From contig DAOVHI010000068.1 in the NCBI GenBank assembly GCA_030671985.1, positions 1 to 7,334 on the forward strand: a DNA stretch of 7,334 nt. The letters are read 5' to 3'. This stretch comes from a bacterium (GTDB taxonomy: Bacteria; JAHJDO01). A program made the translations under genes and the position numbers. The notes beneath the pieces were generated by a model that did not search any database, was not told where the DNA came from, and was given only the letters and a program-made list of their open reading frames with translations. Shown here in pieces: positions 5,307 through 7,334 of this stretch (the first letter of the stretch is position 1; each line of letters opens with the position of its first letter).

Positions 5307-5819
5307 CTAATACTCTATCAATGAGCTTACATCGTATCCATCAAGCTTCTCAGCGCCTTTCAGAAACGTAAGGTCTATGAGAAACACGATCTTTGACACA
5401 TTCCCGCCAAGTTTCTCAACAAGTTTAACTGTTGCTAAACTTGTTCCGCCTGTCGCGAGAAGATCGTCTATGATGAGAACATTCTCTCCGTGTTTTATTG
5501 CGTCCTTATGTATTTCCAGTGTATCAGTACCGTATTCCAGTTCATATGTCTCTTTTATTGTCTTGTATGGAAGTTTTCCCGGCTTTCTGAGCGGAATAAA
5601 TCCTGCTCCGAGCTTGTACGCCAACACTCCGCCGAATATAAAACCCCTTGCCTCTACTGCGACCACTTTATCAATCTTTTTTCCCTTGCATTCTTCTGCA
5701 AGTTTATCAATCGCTTCTTTAAATGCATCTTTATCCTTGAGCAACGTAGTTATATCTTTGAAAATTATTCCCTTCTTTGGAAAATCAGGTATATCCCGAA
5801 TCAAATTTTTCAAATCCAT
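5307..5819 (-). CDS. apt: Adenine phosphoribosyltransferase
   Basis: Salvage enzyme that joins adenine and PRPP to give AMP and pyrophosphate in the cytoplasm. The 170-residue product is of normal family length and shows the whole set of motifs: [15 protein letters not shown] (10-24), VEARGF (55-60), the flexible loop region with [10 protein letters not shown] (76-85) followed by [11 protein letters not shown] (92-102), and the PRPP-binding signature [13 protein letters not shown] (114-126). A strong ribosome binding site, AGGGGG, precedes the ATG. It begins 25 bases after the stop of the cation exchanger gene, so all three genes upstream on this strand and tRNA-Arg downstream could be one transcript. 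Confidence 0.97.
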   Translation of the reverse strand: MDLKNLIRDIPDFPKKGIIFKDITTLLKDKDAFKEAIDKLAEECKGKKIDKVVAVEARGFIFGGVLAYKLGAGFIPLRKPGKLPYKTIKETYELEYGTDTLEIHKDAIKHGENVLIIDDLLATGGTSLATVKLVEKLGGNVSKIVFLIDLTFLKGAEKLDGYDVSSLIEY

Positions 5820-5844
5820 CTTATCCCCCTTGTTGTTTTTATAT

Positions 5845-6846
5845 TTACCTTAACCTAAAAATCACATACGTGCTGGCAATATATACCATAATTATAGCTA
5901 TCGCATCCCAGCCAAGCTTAAGAAATGATTTTTTGGATCGATAAATGATCCCAATTATTACAATCATTGTTAAAAGAATTCCTACAACTGCTGTCAGGAT
6001 ATGAGTAGAAGACAAATAGGCATATATAGAACCTGTTCTGTATAAGACATCGCTGATTGGAATAAGCACTATATTAATCATATTGCTTCCAAATATATTT
6101 CCGATCGCCATATCAAAGAGACCCATTCTAACTGCTCCTATTGTTGCCATAAGTTCGGGAAGAGACGTTACTATTGCAAGGAAAAGACTTCCAACAAAAG
6201 TTTCACCTAAACCGGTTCCTACGGCTATAAGTTTAGCAGTATGGGCAACCCATATACTGCCTCCAAAAATAGCTGCCGCGCAAAGCAGATAGCCAAAAAC
6301 TGTCTTTGACGTGGAAACGTTCTCGTATTTTTTCTCTTCATCTACTTCCCTATCCTGAGACTCATCAGGATTACGAGACTGATATCTAAAGGAAAGGCGC
6401 ATACCCACTAAGTATATTCCTATTATCAAAAAACTTGCAGAACCTATGGAAAAAACTGATACTGCATTCTTTAACAACATACCAAAAATCGCGACAACTG
6501 AGAGGATCACAGAAATTGCCCCGAGTAAAATCAGCCCGGGATTCACCTTCTTTAAAATCGGTCCATGACCTTGAATAATATCGAGTATCGCTATTATGAA
6601 AAGATTAAACATAATACTACCAAAGACATTGCCTACAGCTAAATTAGGAGCTTTCTCAATAACTACGGAACTGCACGTAGTAAAAAATTCCGGAAGCGCT
6701 GTTGCGCCGGCAAGAAATATCATTCCTACCCATGCTCTGCCGATACCTGTCTTTTCGGCAATTATATCCCCATACTTTGATAACTTAAAAGCAGCAAGAA
6801 TAATTATAATTGCGCCTATTAAGAATTGAATCCAAATCTTCAACAT
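5845..6846 (-). CDS. CaCA-family cation exchanger (sodium/calcium antiporter-like)
   Basis: An inner-membrane antiporter of 333 residues with about ten hydrophobic segments in two inverted halves. The two alpha-repeats are visible: GATALPEFF (47-55) with Glu53, continuing to [10 protein letters not shown] (72-81), and VTSLPELMA (226-234) with Glu231, continuing to [10 protein letters not shown] (249-258). The conserved glutamates are the cation-coordinating residues of the superfamily (as in archaeal NCX). A charged cytoplasmic loop (about 154-181) separates the halves. The first repeat has Ala50 where Ser is usual in the GTSLPE signature, so ion choice (Na+/Ca2+ or other) is uncertain. The ATG follows directly on the TAA of the upstream sugar-nucleotide gene. 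Export of calcium is the family expectation, not shown here. Confidence 0.9.
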   Translation of the reverse strand: MLKIWIQFLIGAIIIILAAFKLSKYGDIIAEKTGIGRAWVGMIFLAGATALPEFFTTCSSVVIEKAPNLAVGNVFGSIMFNLFIIAILDIIQGHGPILKKVNPGLILLGAISVILSVVAIFGMLLKNAVSVFSIGSASFLIIGIYLVGMRLSFRYQSRNPDESQDREVDEEKKYENVSTSKTVFGYLLCAAAIFGGSIWVAHTAKLIAVGTGLGETFVGSLFLAIVTSLPELMATIGAVRMGLFDMAIGNIFGSNMINIVLIPISDVLYRTGSIYAYLSSTHILTAVVGILLTMIVIIGIIYRSKKSFLKLGWDAIAIIMVYIASTYVIFRLR

Positions 6847-7334
6847 TTATTTAACCAGTTTAGAAAGTTTTTTATTTTTTTTAATATGTTTCAACAATTC
6901 TTTCACCTTTTGAGCCTCTGTTTTCTTGCAGACCAGTACAACATCCCCCGTATTCACAATAATTAGATCCGAAACACCTATAGCGGTTATTGGACTCTTA
7001 TCTCCTATTAATATACAATTATTTGTATCAATGCCTATATAATCTCCTACAACAATATTACCATCGTTGTCTTTTTTATAAACTTTCTCCAAGGCAAACC
7101 ACGAGCCCACATCATTCCAGTCAAAGAGACCTTCCACAACGCTTACTTTTTTCACCTTCTCCATAATTCCATAATCAATCGAGATATTCTCCAGCTTCTC
7201 ATACTCTTCTTTTTTGATCTTATCCCTGAGCGGCGATGAAAGAGAATTGTCTATAACTTTTAGCGCCTTATGAAGTTTAGGCATATATTCCTTAAACGCC
7301 TCTTCTATGCGCTTAGTTGTCCATACAAACATAC
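6847..7334 (-). CDS. manC: Mannose-1-phosphate guanylyltransferase, C-terminal part (5' end outside window)
   Basis: The minus-strand frame runs open into the window edge and gives about 161 residues of a protein whose true start lies outside. It begins MFVW, the end of the usual NSGMFVW motif; the two bases before it (GT) allow the expected Gly codon. Then come ISIDYGIMEKVKKVSVV (50-66) and the conserved WNDVGSW (72-78) of GDP-mannose pyrophosphorylases, followed by the beta-helix-like tail with NCILIGD and DLIIVNTGDVVLVC (122-135). The enzyme makes GDP-mannose from mannose 1-phosphate and GTP for glycans or lipopolysaccharide. The protein ends soon after this domain, so it lacks the phosphomannose isomerase fusion found in some ManC/AlgA proteins. 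Its stop abuts the exchanger start. Confidence 0.92.
   Translation of the reverse strand, partial: MFVWTTKRIEEAFKEYMPKLHKALKVIDNSLSSPLRDKIKKEEYEKLENISIDYGIMEKVKKVSVVEGLFDWNDVGSWFALEKVYKKDNDGNIVVGDYIGIDTNNCILIGDKSPITAIGVSDLIIVNTGDVVLVCKKTEAQKVKELLKHIKKNKKLSKLVK

Noticed and set aside
5298-5345. Independent promoter for tRNA-Arg in the apt 3' end
   Set aside because: TAGAAT is present but no -35 hexamer at proper spacing; co-transcription with apt is simpler.
5377-5858. Plus-strand frames of 158 and 122 residues
   Set aside because: Both are antisense shadows of apt, whose PRPP-binding motif and full-length match are unambiguous.

Overview
The window is a dense, AT-rich bacterial chromosomal segment. 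Its genes often overlap or abut, and several start with ATGA, TAATG or stop-ATG junctions. All identifiable products are ordinary bacterial housekeeping proteins, and the RNase P RNA looks like the bacterial A type. The gene order (obg-proB-proA-nadD, then a C4 zinc-ribbon coiled-coil protein, RNase HI and RNase P RNA) and the base composition fit an uncultured deep-branching Gram-negative-type lineage such as Omnitrophota. That placement is an impression, not something the sequence proves.

Left part, plus strand (1-3422): the 3' end of the GTPase gene obg overlaps proB. A vapB-vapC toxin-antitoxin cassette with its own promoter/operator-like sequence follows, then proA and nadD. ProB and ProA catalyse the first two steps from glutamate to proline, and NadD makes nicotinate adenine dinucleotide for NAD synthesis. 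The toxin-antitoxin pair sits between the two proline genes, and the last 8 bases of vapC overlap the start of proA.

Centre, minus strand (5207 down to 3427): a promoter-like sequence leads into tRNA-Val(CAC). After it come a 57-residue protein with two CxxC pairs, a 239-residue coiled-coil/zinc-ribbon protein, an RNase HI-like protein, and the RNase P RNA, whose first helix includes the rnhA stop codon. These could form one transcript that starts with an RNase P substrate and ends with the RNase P ribozyme. The unit converges on nadD with almost no gap.

Right part, minus strand (7334 down to 5222): the C-terminal end of a mannose-1-phosphate guanylyltransferase gene abuts a CaCA-family cation exchanger. 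Adenine phosphoribosyltransferase (apt) follows, then tRNA-Arg(CCT) 9 bases after the apt stop.

No insertion sequence, CRISPR array, phage gene or replication origin is visible. The points most worth a second look are the vapBC cassette embedded in the proline operon, the tRNA-to-RNase-P-RNA gene cluster, and the small tandem zinc-ribbon gene inside it.
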